Shown: positions 35,359-44,517, counted from the stretch's first letter. The stretch: 53,109 bases of DNA from Rhizobium sp. ASV8 (GCF_016429255.1 NZ_JAELUG010000037.1:1-53109); one strand, 5' to 3'. Notes: generated from the sequence alone by a model not told the origin. Program-made: numbers and translations.

Positions 35359-36030
35359 ATGGAACGCATCACGATCGACATCGTCTCGGACGTCGTCTGC
35401 CCATGGTGCTATGTCGGCAAGGCCCGCCTCGAACTGGCGATTGCCGAGGTGCAGGATACTGTCGGCGTCGACCTCAACTGGCGTCCCTATCGCCTGAACC
35501 CGGACTATCCGCCCGAAGGCGTCGACCAGAAGAAGGCGCTTGAGCAGAAGCTTGGCGGCGCAGAACGTGTCGCGCAGGGCCACAAGATGCTGACGGATCT
35601 CGGCCGCGAGGTGGGAATCAAGTTCGATTTCGACGCCATCAAGATAGGCCCCAACACGCTCGACGCACACCGCCTCATCCATTGGGCCGTCACCGAAAGC
35701 CGCGAAAAGCAGGACAAGGTCGTCAACGCGCTGTTCAAGGCCAATTTCGAAGAAGGCCGTAACGTGGGCGATCACACGGTTCTGCTCGATATCGCCGAAA
35801 AAGCCGGCCTCGACCGCTCGGTCATTGCGACACTGCTCGCCTCCGATGCCGACCGCGACCTCATCATCGGCGAGATCGAAGCTGCCCAGAAAATCGGCGT
35901 GACCGGCGTCCCCTTCTTCATCTTCGACCAGCAATATGCCGTCAGCGGCGCGCAGACGCCCGATGTGCTGGCCGAGGCATTGCGTGATATCGCCAAGATG
36001 AAGGCCGAGGCGCGCGCCGGGATGAACTGA
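35359..36030 (+). CDS. DsbA family oxidoreductase, FrnE-like
   Basis: A 223-residue thioredoxin-fold protein with the redox motif CPWC at residues 14-17 (SDVVCPWCYVG) and a helical insertion. The block GVTGVPFFIFDQQYAVSGAQ carries the cis-proline. There is no signal peptide, so it works in the cytoplasm, unlike classical DsbA. FrnE relatives are 2-hydroxychromene-isomerase-like or disulfide isomerases linked to oxidative stress. GAAAGGAAAAA precedes ATG 35359. It stands about 100 bases after the solute-binding gene and appears to have its own transcript. Confidence 0.9.
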   Translation: MERITIDIVSDVVCPWCYVGKARLELAIAEVQDTVGVDLNWRPYRLNPDYPPEGVDQKKALEQKLGGAERVAQGHKMLTDLGREVGIKFDFDAIKIGPNTLDAHRLIHWAVTESREKQDKVVNALFKANFEEGRNVGDHTVLLDIAEKAGLDRSVIATLLASDADRDLIIGEIEAAQKIGVTGVPFFIFDQQYAVSGAQTPDVLAEALRDIAKMKAEARAGMN

Positions 36031-36168
36031 GCAACGCTTGGTAACCGCTTGATCGCATATCTAGATCTGCGACACCGCCAGCCACATAATACGATGCCGT
36101 TGGCGGTCGTTGCGGCATAGATAGAAACCTCTATTTTGCTTCATCGACTGAGCCACGGGATATCGACG

Positions 36169-37083
36169 ATGCATACTTCCAGCCGTCCGGACCTAAGCGA
36201 CATAAAACTCGGAGATTGGGTGGACCGTCATTTGCCGTCGGAATGGCGACCCTATGCTCGGCTCGCCCGTCTCGATCGGCCCGTTGGCACATGGCTCACG
36301 CTTTTTCCCTGCTGGGCAGCGCTTATCCAGGCGTCGCATGCTTTTCCAGACTTCCGGCATCTATTGATCTTCTCTCTCGGCGCCTTGCTGATGAGAAGCG
36401 CAGGTTCGACCGTCAACGATATCGCCGATCGGAAGTTCGACGGTCACGTTGAGCGCACCCGCTTCCGGCCGCTGGCGAGCGGCCAGATCGGCTTGCCGCA
36501 GGCCATAGCGTTTCTGGTAGCGGAACTCGTCCTTGCCGCGTCGCTTCTCCTTTTTCTGACGCCCTTCACGCGCCTTGTCGCAATCTGCGTCCTGCCGCTC
36601 GTCTTCCTCTATCCGCTCTGCAAGCGCTTCACGCATTGGCCCCAAGCGGTGCTCGGTGCAGCGTTCAATTGGGGCATGCTGATGGCCTGGTCGGAAGTTG
36701 CCGGAGAGATTCCGACCGGCGCGCTTCTGATGTGGCTCGGCGCGATTACCTGGCAGATTGGATACGATACCGTTTATGCCTATGTCGACGTTCGAGACGA
36801 TACGCGTCTGGGCTTGAAGTCCACGGCAATTCTATTCGGTGAGCGCGGCAAGACATATATCGGTCTGTTCTATGCTCTTACGCTGGCGGCATGGTCGGTC
36901 GGCGGGTGGATGGTTGGCATGTCGCCAGCCTATGGCATCGGAATGCTTGTCATTGCTGCACACCTTGGCTGGCAGACATGGCGGCTCGATATTTCCCGCC
37001 CCGAAATCAATTATCGGCTGTTTCTGGCAAATATTTTGACGGGCGCTTTGCTGGCAGCCTCTGCTTTCGCCGGTACCCTCTAA
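36169..37083 (+). CDS. ubiA: 4-hydroxybenzoate octaprenyltransferase
   Basis: A 304-residue membrane prenyltransferase with about eight or nine helices that attaches the polyprenyl chain to 4-hydroxybenzoate in ubiquinone synthesis. Both Mg-prenyl-diphosphate motifs are seen: NDIADRKFDGHVERTRFRPL (first Asp-rich motif) and DTVYAYVDVRDDTRLGLKST (second). RLDRPVGTWLTLFPCWAALI is the typical N-terminal block. The ATG at 36169 is preferred to an in-frame TTG at 36136; GGGAT lies upstream. It is a single gene; other ubi genes are not in the window. Confidence 0.94.
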   Translation: MHTSSRPDLSDIKLGDWVDRHLPSEWRPYARLARLDRPVGTWLTLFPCWAALIQASHAFPDFRHLLIFSLGALLMRSAGSTVNDIADRKFDGHVERTRFRPLASGQIGLPQAIAFLVAELVLAASLLLFLTPFTRLVAICVLPLVFLYPLCKRFTHWPQAVLGAAFNWGMLMAWSEVAGEIPTGALLMWLGAITWQIGYDTVYAYVDVRDDTRLGLKSTAILFGERGKTYIGLFYALTLAAWSVGGWMVGMSPAYGIGMLVIAAHLGWQTWRLDISRPEINYRLFLANILTGALLAASAFAGTL

Positions 37084-37160
37084 AGAAGGCGGTCACAGGG
37101 AGAGACGCGTCGATAGATCCTTATCGCTCAGAAGCTTGAGGCGCGAATGGCTCGCCAACC

Positions 37161-37748
37161 TCATTCCGCAGCGAGCAATCCGGACGCTATCGCCCGGAAC
37201 GCCTCTATCGCCTTGGGAAGCACTTCCTCGGGATTGTCGCTGGCCGCAACCCAAAGGGCGGCATTGAGTGCTGCGCCGGAGAGGAGCCGAGCGGCGGCTT
37301 CCTCATCGAGCGGTTTGACGATTTTGCGTTCCAGAAGCCTCGAAACAGTCTGGCGAGTGGCGGCGAGACAGCTATTCTGGCTAGGCCATTTCGAAGGATC
37401 ACCCAACACTGCCGGGCCGTCGAGCAGGACGATGCGCTGGACCTCCGGGTCAAGAGCCATTTCGATATAGGCTTCGCCCTCCGCCAGCAGTCTTTGCCAA
37501 TCACCACCTGCCTGCTCAGCGATCTCCTTGGCGCGCAGCGCCATTTCACTATCGATCTGATGAACGACAGCGGCGAGCAATCCCTTCTTGTCGCCAAAAT
37601 TATGATAAAGCGCACCTCTCGTCAGCCCGACATCCGCCGTCAGCTCATCCATCGACGCGGCGGCAAATCCCTTGTCCGCGAAAGCCTTTCGCGCGGCGGC
37701 AACGAGCTTGTTGCGGTTCTCTTCCATCGTTTCCAGGCGCTTTGCCAT
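37161..37748 (-). CDS. TetR family transcriptional regulator
   Basis: A 195-residue repressor. The N-terminal helix-turn-helix spans about residues 8-55 (KLVAAARKAFADKGFAAAS, ELTADVGLTRGALYHNFGDK). The ligand domain follows and is not specific enough to name an effector. The start is taken as ATG 37748, which has GAGG about 5 bases upstream. An in-frame ATG at 37766 is touched by an operator-like palindrome. The divergent RidA-like gene starts at 37914, and two copies of ATACG-N3-CGTAT lie in the gap. The regulator therefore probably represses itself and the RidA-like gene. Confidence 0.9.
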   Translation of the reverse strand: MAKRLETMEENRNKLVAAARKAFADKGFAAASMDELTADVGLTRGALYHNFGDKKGLLAAVVHQIDSEMALRAKEIAEQAGGDWQRLLAEGEAYIEMALDPEVQRIVLLDGPAVLGDPSKWPSQNSCLAATRQTVSRLLERKIVKPLDEEAAARLLSGAALNAALWVAASDNPEEVLPKAIEAFRAIASGLLAAE

Positions 37749-37766
37749 TTCATCCTCAAGTTTCAT

Positions 37767-37779
37767 ATACGCTTCGTAT
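37767..37779. promoter_or_regulatory. TetR operator-like palindrome, copy 1
   Basis: ATACG-CTT-CGTAT, a 13-base dyad with perfect 5-base arms, just upstream of the TetR start codon. Its arms are identical to those of the second copy 49 bases away. Confidence 0.65.
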
Positions 37780-37815
37780 TTGAATTGACACGCGACGTAC
37801 ACGACACTATCTCAC

Positions 37816-37828
37816 ATACGGTCCGTAT
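37816..37828. promoter_or_regulatory. TetR operator-like palindrome, copy 2
   Basis: ATACGG-T-CCGTAT, a 13-base dyad with perfect 6-base arms, sharing the ATACG-N3-CGTAT form with copy 1. It lies about 85 bases before the RidA-like start. Centre-to-centre spacing between the copies is 49 bases, so both could be bound by the divergent TetR protein. Confidence 0.7.
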
Positions 37829-37913
37829 ATCAAATAAAGCGGCGCTGCGAAACACCGCGCGAGATTGCGGCCATTCAATTTCTTCCGATCAACGCAAGCG
37901 AAGGCAGCCAGTA

Positions 37914-38336
37914 ATGACGAAACGCAATGCGATCTTTCCCGCGGACAGGCACGCTCTCTACGAACAACATGGCTATTCCGCCGCAATCCGTTCCGGCGAT
38001 CTTCTGTTCGTCTCCGGCCAGGTCGGCAGCCGGGCAGATGGAAGCCCGGAACCCGATTTCGAACGCCAAGTCCAGCTCGCCTTCGACAATTTGCGTGCAA
38101 CTTTGGAAGCAGCCGGCTGCACGTTCGACGACATAGTCGACGTGACCACATTCCACACCGATCCTGAGCAGCAGTTCGGCGCAATCATGGCCGTGAAGAA
38201 CCGCATTTTCAACGAAGCGCCCTATCCGAACTGGACGGCGCTTGGCGTCAACTGGCTGGCGGGCTTCGACTTCGAAATCAAGGTCATCGCCCGCATTCCG
38301 GAAGCCGGCGACGTCCACCGACCACAAGCGGCTTGA
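37914..38336 (+). CDS. RidA (YjgF/YER057c) family protein lacking the catalytic arginine
   Basis: A 140-residue member of the RidA superfamily, trimeric cytoplasmic proteins. Family blocks are GYSAAIRSGDLLFVSGQVG, FERQVQLAFDNLRATLEAAG, FDDIVDVTTFHTD and the C-terminal FEIKVIARIP. True RidA deaminates reactive imines using an arginine in a PARS motif. Here the aligned segment is PNWT, with Trp at that place (codon 38232-38234), so it is probably not a classical enamine/imine deaminase but one of the Rid4-7-like groups. ATG 37914 fits the family; the frame open to 37494 lies antisense to tetR. It is divergently paired with a TetR gene. Confidence 0.88.
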   Translation: MTKRNAIFPADRHALYEQHGYSAAIRSGDLLFVSGQVGSRADGSPEPDFERQVQLAFDNLRATLEAAGCTFDDIVDVTTFHTDPEQQFGAIMAVKNRIFNEAPYPNWTALGVNWLAGFDFEIKVIARIPEAGDVHRPQAA

Positions 38337-38349
38337 AGGCTAGGCTAAA

Positions 38350-38388
38350 TTTCGGCCCCGCGCAGCACCATCGCTGCCGGGGCCGAAA
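38350..38388. terminator. Bidirectional terminator between the RidA-like gene and mfd
   Basis: An 11-base outer stem TTTCGGCCCCG / CGGGGCCGAAA continued by an inner GCAGC/GCTGC pair. It sits in the convergent gap 14 bases after the RidA-like stop. Confidence 0.8.
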
Positions 38389-38426
38389 ATGATCTCCGAC
38401 AAAGTACCGAACGAAGCAGCGTGTCC

Positions 38427-41400
38427 CTACTTCGCCAACTCCGCCAGCTGCGTCATGACCACGGCGGCCCCCTGCAGCCGCTTTTCCGGCGTCGGCAGGT
38501 CGCGCGTCAGGAATACGCTGTGGTCGGGGCGGATCTTCGCCATCGTACCTTGCTTGCCGATGTAGCCGACGAGATTGGCCGGGTTCGGGAATTCCTTGTT
38601 GCGGAACTGTACGACGACGCCCTTCGGGCCGGCATCGAGCTTCTCGACATTGGCGATGCGGCAGAGCGACTTGATATAGACGATCTTCAACAGATGCTGG
38701 ACTTCGATCGGCATCGGCCCGAAGCGATCGATCATTTCGGCGCCGAAACTGTCGATTTCCTTGATCTCGGTGATTTCGCCCAGACGGCGATAGAGCGCCA
38801 TACGCAGATGCAAATCCGGCACATAGGCGTCGGGGATCATGACCGGCGTGCCGACTGAGATCTGCGGCGACCAGCCAGTATCCTGGATTTCGTCGACGCC
38901 CTTCACCTCGGCGACAGCCTCTTCCAGCATCTGCTGGTAAAGCTCGAAGCCGACTTCCTTGATATGACCAGACTGTTCTTCGCCGAGCAGATTGCCGGCA
39001 CCGCGGATATCAAGATCGTGGCTGGCGAGTTGGAAGCCGGCGCCGAGCGTATCCAGCGATTGCAGCACCTTGAGCCTGCGCTCCGCCGTCGTGGTCAGCA
39101 CCTTGTTGACCGGCAGGGTGAAGAGCGCGAAGGCGCGGACCTTGGAGCGGCCGACACGGCCACGTAGCTGATAGAGCTGCGCAAGGCCGAACATATCGGC
39201 GCGATGGACGATAAGCGTATTGGCCGTTGGCACGTCGAGGCCGGATTCGACGATGGTGGTGGAGAGCAGCACGTCATAGCGGCCTTCGTAGAAGGCGTTC
39301 ATGATGTCTTCCAGCTCGCCGGCCGGCATCTGACCATGGGCGACCGCCACCTTCAGCTCCGGCACATCCGATTGCAGGAAGGCGTGGATATCGGCGAGGT
39401 CGGCGAGGCGCGGGCAGACGTAGAAACTCTGGCCGCCGCGATAATGCTCGCGCATCAGCGTTTCGCGGATCACAAGCGAATCGAAGGGCGAGATGAAGGT
39501 GCGCACCGCCATGCGGTCGACCGGTGGCGTGGTGATGAGCGACAGCTCGCGCACGCCCGTCATCGCGAGTTGCAATGTTCGCGGGATCGGCGTCGCCGAG
39601 AGCGTCAGCACATGCACGTCGCTCTTCAGCTCCTTCAGGCGCTCCTTGTGCTTGACGCCGAAATGCTGCTCCTCGTCGATAACAAGCAGACCGAGATTAG
39701 CGAACTGGATGCCCGCGCCCAGCAGCGCATGGGTGCCGACCACGATATCGGTCTTGCCTTCGGCTACCTCCTTCTTGGTAAGCGCCAGATCCTTGGCGCC
39801 GACGAGGCGGGACGCCTGCTGGATGCGGATCGGCAGGCCGCGGAAGCGCTCGGAGAAGGTCTTGAAATGCTGGCGGGCGAGCAAGGTTGTGGGAACGACG
39901 ACGGCAACCTGCGCGCCGTTCATGGCGGCAACGAAGGCCGCGCGAAGAGCCACTTCCGTCTTGCCGAAGCCGACGTCGCCGCAGACGAGCCGGTCCATCG
40001 GCCGGCCGGCGCCGAGATCCTCGCGCACCGCTTCGATCGCGTTCATCTGATCGTCGGTCTCGTCATAGGGGAAGCGTGCGGCAAACTCGTCATAGAGGCC
40101 GTCAGGCGTCGCCAGCACAGGCGCGTGACGCGTCAGGCGTTCGGCCGCGACGCGGATCAGGGCGCCTGCCATATCGAGCAAGCGCTTCTTGAGCTTGGCC
40201 TTGCGCATCTGCCAGGCGCCGCCACCGAGCTTGTCGAGCTGGGCCTCGGTGCCCTCGCCGCCATAGCGCGAGAGAAGATCGATGTTTTCGACCGGCAGGA
40301 AGAGTTTGGCGTCGTCGGCATAGAGCAGTTCGAGACAGGCATGCGGAGCGCCGGCCGCCTCGATGGTCCTCAGCCCGACGAAGCGGCCGATGCCGTGTTC
40401 GGCATGGACCACGATCGAGCCTTCGTCGAGACCGGCCACTTCCGAGATGAAATCGGCGGCCCGCTTGCGACGCTTGGAGCGGCGCACCATGCGGTCGCCG
40501 AGAATATCCTGCTCGCCGATGATGACGAGATCGCCGGCCTCGAAGCCGGCTTCCAGGCTGAGCACGGCGGCAGCCGCCTCGCCTTTCGCCAAGCCAGCAA
40601 GATCCTTGAAAGCCTCGATCGTCTTGACGCGTGCCAGCCCATGTTCGGCCAGCACCTGCAACAGACGGTCGAGCGAGCCTTCGGTCCAGGCTGTGATCAG
40701 CACCTTGGCTCCGGTGGCACGCTTGTCGGCGATATGCTTGACGACGGCGTCGAAGACGTTGACACGCTCGCTATCGGCGCTGTCGGTCGCAGATCGCGCC
40801 CAACGCGGTCCCTGCCGGGCTTCGAGGCCGATAACGCGGCGCGCCTCACCCTCGTGCTCGTTGAAAGGCGATATACGGACGGCGCCGAACGCATCGAGCG
40901 CATTCCCGAAGGCCTTGCCATCGAGATAGAGCTGGCCCGGCGTCACTGGCTTATAGGGTGTACCCTGCGCCATCTGGCCCTTGCCCTGCTGACCTGCGTT
41001 CAGGCGGGCGTCGTAATAGTCAAAAACGAGCTTGGAGCGCTCCTCGGCGGCCTCGCGTACCGTGTGGTCGCTCACCAGCCGGAAGCCCTTGAGATAGTCA
41101 AACACCGTCTCCAGCTTCTCGTAGAACAGCGGCAGCCAGTGTTCCATGCCGGCATAGCGGCGGCCTTCGGAAACGGCGACGTAGAGCGCGTCGTCGCGCG
41201 TGGCCGCGCCGAAAGCGGAAAGATAGTTCTTGCGGAAGCGGCTGATCGTATCCGGCGTCAGCGTCACTTCGCTCATCGGATTGAGATCGAGGGAGCGAAC
41301 CTGCCCTGTCGTGCGCTGGCTGGCGGGATCGAAACTGCGAATGCTTTCCAGCGTATCGCCGAAGAAATCGAGGCGTACCGGCTCTTCCGTGCCCGGAACG

Positions 41401-41927
41401 AACACATCGAGAATCCCGCCGCGCACGGCAAATTCGCCAACTTCGCGCACGGTCGCGACGCGGTCGAAGCCGTTGCGCTCCAGGCGGCCGGCGATATCGT
41501 CCATACGTACCTGATTGCCCGGCCGGGCCGAGAACGCCAAGCTCTCGATGACGTCTTGAGGGGCTACCTTCTGCAGCATCGCATTGACGGTCACCAGCAC
41601 GATCGCGGCATGCGGTTTGCGGTGATAGGCGATCAACCCGGAAAGCGCCGCCAGACGGCGGGCCGACGTGTCTGAACTCGGGGAGACGCGATCGTAAGGA
41701 AGGCAATCCCAGGCCGGTAGGGTCAGGACGGGTATCTCGGGCGCGATGAAGCCGAGCATCTGTTCGACATCGGCCATATGCTGTCCATCGGACATGATAT
41801 AGGCGACCGGCTGGCCGGCTCTCGCCAGATCCGCGAGCAGGAACGGCTCCATGCCGGCCGGAACATGACCGACCGTCAGCGGCTCGCTTGCGGCGAGCAC
41901 CTTCTTCGCGTCGAAACCGGGGATCAT
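38427..41927 (-). CDS. mfd: Transcription-repair coupling factor
   Basis: A 1166-residue Mfd that displaces stalled RNA polymerase and recruits UvrA to lesions. In order: an N-terminal UvrB-like module (FLLADLARAGQPVAYI, WDCLPYDRVSPSSDTSARR), the polymerase-binding domain (SIVVHAEHGIGRFVGL), RecG-like helicase motors with GDVGFGKTEVALRA (Walker A), DEEQHFGVKHKERL (DEAD-type box), SATPIPRTLQLAM and QLRGRVGRS, and the C-terminal UvrA-binding D7 domain. ATG 41927 overlaps the sdhE stop (ATGA), so translation is coupled to sdhE. A frame open to 42041 lies within sdhE and is not used. Works with UvrA encoded at 24342. Confidence 0.96.
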   Translation of the reverse strand: MIPGFDAKKVLAASEPLTVGHVPAGMEPFLLADLARAGQPVAYIMSDGQHMADVEQMLGFIAPEIPVLTLPAWDCLPYDRVSPSSDTSARRLAALSGLIAYHRKPHAAIVLVTVNAMLQKVAPQDVIESLAFSARPGNQVRMDDIAGRLERNGFDRVATVREVGEFAVRGGILDVFVPGTEEPVRLDFFGDTLESIRSFDPASQRTTGQVRSLDLNPMSEVTLTPDTISRFRKNYLSAFGAATRDDALYVAVSEGRRYAGMEHWLPLFYEKLETVFDYLKGFRLVSDHTVREAAEERSKLVFDYYDARLNAGQQGKGQMAQGTPYKPVTPGQLYLDGKAFGNALDAFGAVRISPFNEHEGEARRVIGLEARQGPRWARSATDSADSERVNVFDAVVKHIADKRATGAKVLITAWTEGSLDRLLQVLAEHGLARVKTIEAFKDLAGLAKGEAAAAVLSLEAGFEAGDLVIIGEQDILGDRMVRRSKRRKRAADFISEVAGLDEGSIVVHAEHGIGRFVGLRTIEAAGAPHACLELLYADDAKLFLPVENIDLLSRYGGEGTEAQLDKLGGGAWQMRKAKLKKRLLDMAGALIRVAAERLTRHAPVLATPDGLYDEFAARFPYDETDDQMNAIEAVREDLGAGRPMDRLVCGDVGFGKTEVALRAAFVAAMNGAQVAVVVPTTLLARQHFKTFSERFRGLPIRIQQASRLVGAKDLALTKKEVAEGKTDIVVGTHALLGAGIQFANLGLLVIDEEQHFGVKHKERLKELKSDVHVLTLSATPIPRTLQLAMTGVRELSLITTPPVDRMAVRTFISPFDSLVIRETLMREHYRGGQSFYVCPRLADLADIHAFLQSDVPELKVAVAHGQMPAGELEDIMNAFYEGRYDVLLSTTIVESGLDVPTANTLIVHRADMFGLAQLYQLRGRVGRSKVRAFALFTLPVNKVLTTTAERRLKVLQSLDTLGAGFQLASHDLDIRGAGNLLGEEQSGHIKEVGFELYQQMLEEAVAEVKGVDEIQDTGWSPQISVGTPVMIPDAYVPDLHLRMALYRRLGEITEIKEIDSFGAEMIDRFGPMPIEVQHLLKIVYIKSLCRIANVEKLDAGPKGVVVQFRNKEFPNPANLVGYIGKQGTMAKIRPDHSVFLTRDLPTPEKRLQGAAVVMTQLAELAK

Positions 41928-42238
41928 TTCGTTAATCCAAACCTTTCGGCGATCTCTTCGAAATCGGGCTTGTAGGATCCGATACGCTCGAACAAAGGCG
42001 TCCGCAGGCGCTCCGGCGTCGGCTCGGTCCCAAGGATCCATTTGACGAGATCGTTGTCTTCCTCGGCCATGATGCTCTCGAGCTCATCGAGATCGGCTTC
42101 GGCCAATCCCGGCAACTCGTTATCGGCAAATTGACCGAAGACCAGATCCATCTCGCGGATGCCGCGATGCCAACAGCGGAAAAGGATGCGCCGACGGCGG
42201 GGATCGAGATCGGCACTGCTGAGGGTGAGCCCAGTCAT
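41924..42238 (-). CDS. sdhE: Succinate dehydrogenase FAD assembly factor
   Basis: A 104-residue SdhE/YgfY-like protein that helps attach FAD covalently to SdhA and related flavoproteins. The conserved RGIREMDLVFGQFAD block has the RGxxE motif, preceded by RRRRILFRCWH; the C-terminus carries WILGTEPTPERLRTP. It is somewhat longer than the E. coli protein (88 residues). The ATG at 42238 has AAGGTG upstream. Its stop overlaps the mfd start by four bases, an arrangement that links respiration maturation and repair only by position. Confidence 0.93.
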   Translation of the reverse strand: MTGLTLSSADLDPRRRRILFRCWHRGIREMDLVFGQFADNELPGLAEADLDELESIMAEEDNDLVKWILGTEPTPERLRTPLFERIGSYKPDFEEIAERFGLTK

Positions 42239-42411
42239 CAAAAACACCTTTATGTTGATGCGTCTCTATAAAACCAGCAGGGAAAGGTGGGAACCGGTTT
42301 TTCAGAAAAAAGCGCCTCCGATGCATTTTTCCGGGGAGTGTTCGGTTCAATGAGCCTGACTTTCCGGTCGCCCCTTGCCAAATCCGCCCCGCCCGTCGCA
42401 TTTTGCCGGCC

Positions 42412-44517
42412 ATGCGTCCCGCCATCCTCGATCCGCTGTTTGCCTCCATCTCTTCGCTGCCCGGCGTCGGGCCGAAGGTATCCGAGTTGCTGGTGAAGCT
42501 GCTCGATCGCGAAACGATCGACGATTGCCGGGTCATCGACCTGCTTTTTCACGCGCCGCATTCGATCATCGACCGGCGCGAACAGCCAGGCATCGCACGC
42601 GCACCGCAGGGCGCTATCGTCACCATCACTGGCCGCGTGGATCGACACCAGCCGCCGCCCAATGCGCGCAGCAACGTGCCCTATCGCGTCTATCTGCATG
42701 ACGAGACCGGCGAACTGGCGCTGGTCTTCTTTCGCGGCAAGGCACAGTGGCTCGAAAAGCAGTTGCCGATCGACGAGACTGTAACCGTCAGCGGCAAGGT
42801 TGATTGGTTCAACGGGCGCCCCTCCATGGTGCATCCCGATTATATCATGCGCGAAAGCGAGGCGGAAAACCTGCCGCTGGTCGAGCCGGTCTATCCTCTG
42901 ACTGCGGGCCTGACACCGAAATTCCTGCGCAAGACCATCGAAGCGGCGTTGCCGCGCATGCCGGAACTGCCCGAGTGGGACGATCTCGCCCTGGCGCAGA
43001 AGCAAGGGTTTCCGTCGATCTCCGATAGTTTCCATATGCTGCACGCGCCGCGGGACGCTGCCGATATCGATCCGCAGGCGCCGGCACGCCGCCGGCTTGC
43101 CTATGATGAATTCCTGGCCGGGCAATTGTCCCTCTCCCTCGTGCGCCAAAGGCTGCGCAAGGTGGCGGGAAATCCCGTACATGCCACTGGAGAAATCAGC
43201 GGCAAGATATTGGAATCCCTTCCTTTCTCGATGACGAACAGCCAACGCGAGGCGGTTGCCGACATTCTCAAGGATATGGCCGGCACGGAGCGCATGCTCC
43301 GCTTGTTGCAAGGCGATGTCGGCGCGGGAAAGACACTTGTGGCATTGATGGCGATATCAGCCGTGATCGAAAGCGGCGGCCAAGCAGTGCTGATGGCGCC
43401 GACGGAAATTCTCGCTCGGCAGCACTACGCGACAATCTCAAAATTTGCAGCAAGTGCAAACCTTTCTGTCGAAATCCTCACAGGCCGCATGAAGGGCCGG
43501 GAGCGCGATGCGATCCTGGAGCGTATTGCCTCCGGCGAAGCACAGATCGTCATAGGCACGCACGCCCTGTTTCAGGACAGCGTCGCCTATGCCAACCTCA
43601 TGCTTGCTGTCGTCGACGAGCAGCACCGCTTCGGCGTTCATCAGCGTCTGCGTCTGACCGCGAAGGGCATCTCGCCACACATGCTCGTCATGACCGCAAC
43701 GCCCATTCCGCGAACCCTGGTGCTGGCGGCTTTCGGTGACATGGATGTCTCCAAGCTCACCGAGAAGCCGGCGGGTCGCAAACCAATCCAGACGATCACC
43801 ATCCCGAACGAGCGAACCGGCGATATCGTTGCAAGGCTGAGAAGCGCACTGTCCGATGGCAAGAAAGCCTATTGGATATGCCCACTTGTGGAAGAATCCG
43901 AAGAATCCGATTTAATGTCTGTCGAGGAGCGCCACGCGACTTTGACCAGCGCGCTTGGCCCTGGAATCGGCCTTATACACGGCCGGATGAGCGGGCCGGA
44001 AAAAGACGCCGTGATGATGGCCTTCAAGAATGGCGATATCCGCCTGCTGGTAGCAACGACCGTCGTGGAAGTGGGTGTCGATGTGCCGGACGCCACCATC
44101 ATGGTCATCGAACATGCCGAACGCTTCGGCCTGGCACAGCTTCATCAGTTGCGCGGACGCGTCGGACGTGGCGACGAGGCCTCCACCTGCATCCTTCTCT
44201 ACAAGGGGCCGCTCGGAGAGACAGGACATGCCAGGCTGTCGATCATGCGCGATACGGAGGATGGCTTCCGCATCGCCGAGGAGGATTTGAAGCTGCGCGG
44301 AGAAGGTGAGCTTCTCGGCACGCGCCAGTCCGGCACACCGGGCTTCCGCATCGCAAGTCTCGAAGCCCATGCCGATCTGCTGGAAATCGCTCGCAAGGAT
44401 GCCGCCTACATCATCGAACGCGATCCTGAACTGACCGGCGAGCGCGGCATAGCGATCCGAACCCTGCTCTACCTTTTCCGCCGCGACGAGGCGATCCGTT
44501 TCCTGCGGGCGGGATGA
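42412..44517 (+). CDS. recG: ATP-dependent DNA helicase RecG
   Basis: A 701-residue helicase that remodels stalled forks and branched DNA. The N-terminal wedge (OB-fold) domain includes PHSIIDRREQPG and GKVDWFNGRPSMVHPDY. The motor has GDVGAGKTLVALM (Walker A), DEQHRFGVHQRLRL (DEAD-type box), MTATPIPRTLVLAAFGD, TTVVEVGVDVP and QLRGRVGRGDEAS. Length is normal. ATG 42412 gives the usual MRPAILDPLFASISSLPGVG N-terminus; a TTG at 42403 is also in frame, and no strong ribosome site is seen. It is divergent from sdhE-mfd, a frequent arrangement in rhizobia. Confidence 0.96.
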   Translation: MRPAILDPLFASISSLPGVGPKVSELLVKLLDRETIDDCRVIDLLFHAPHSIIDRREQPGIARAPQGAIVTITGRVDRHQPPPNARSNVPYRVYLHDETGELALVFFRGKAQWLEKQLPIDETVTVSGKVDWFNGRPSMVHPDYIMRESEAENLPLVEPVYPLTAGLTPKFLRKTIEAALPRMPELPEWDDLALAQKQGFPSISDSFHMLHAPRDAADIDPQAPARRRLAYDEFLAGQLSLSLVRQRLRKVAGNPVHATGEISGKILESLPFSMTNSQREAVADILKDMAGTERMLRLLQGDVGAGKTLVALMAISAVIESGGQAVLMAPTEILARQHYATISKFAASANLSVEILTGRMKGRERDAILERIASGEAQIVIGTHALFQDSVAYANLMLAVVDEQHRFGVHQRLRLTAKGISPHMLVMTATPIPRTLVLAAFGDMDVSKLTEKPAGRKPIQTITIPNERTGDIVARLRSALSDGKKAYWICPLVEESEESDLMSVEERHATLTSALGPGIGLIHGRMSGPEKDAVMMAFKNGDIRLLVATTVVEVGVDVPDATIMVIEHAERFGLAQLHQLRGRVGRGDEASTCILLYKGPLGETGHARLSIMRDTEDGFRIAEEDLKLRGEGELLGTRQSGTPGFRIASLEAHADLLEIARKDAAYIIERDPELTGERGIAIRTLLYLFRRDEAIRFLRAG

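Noticed and set aside
39204..41675. An 823-codon open frame on the plus strand
   Set aside because: It is fully antisense to mfd, whose protein is recognised over its whole length. High-GC codon use leaves long empty frames on the opposite strand. The same holds for long antisense frames opposite glnA, fabF, gyrA, glmU and the exporters.
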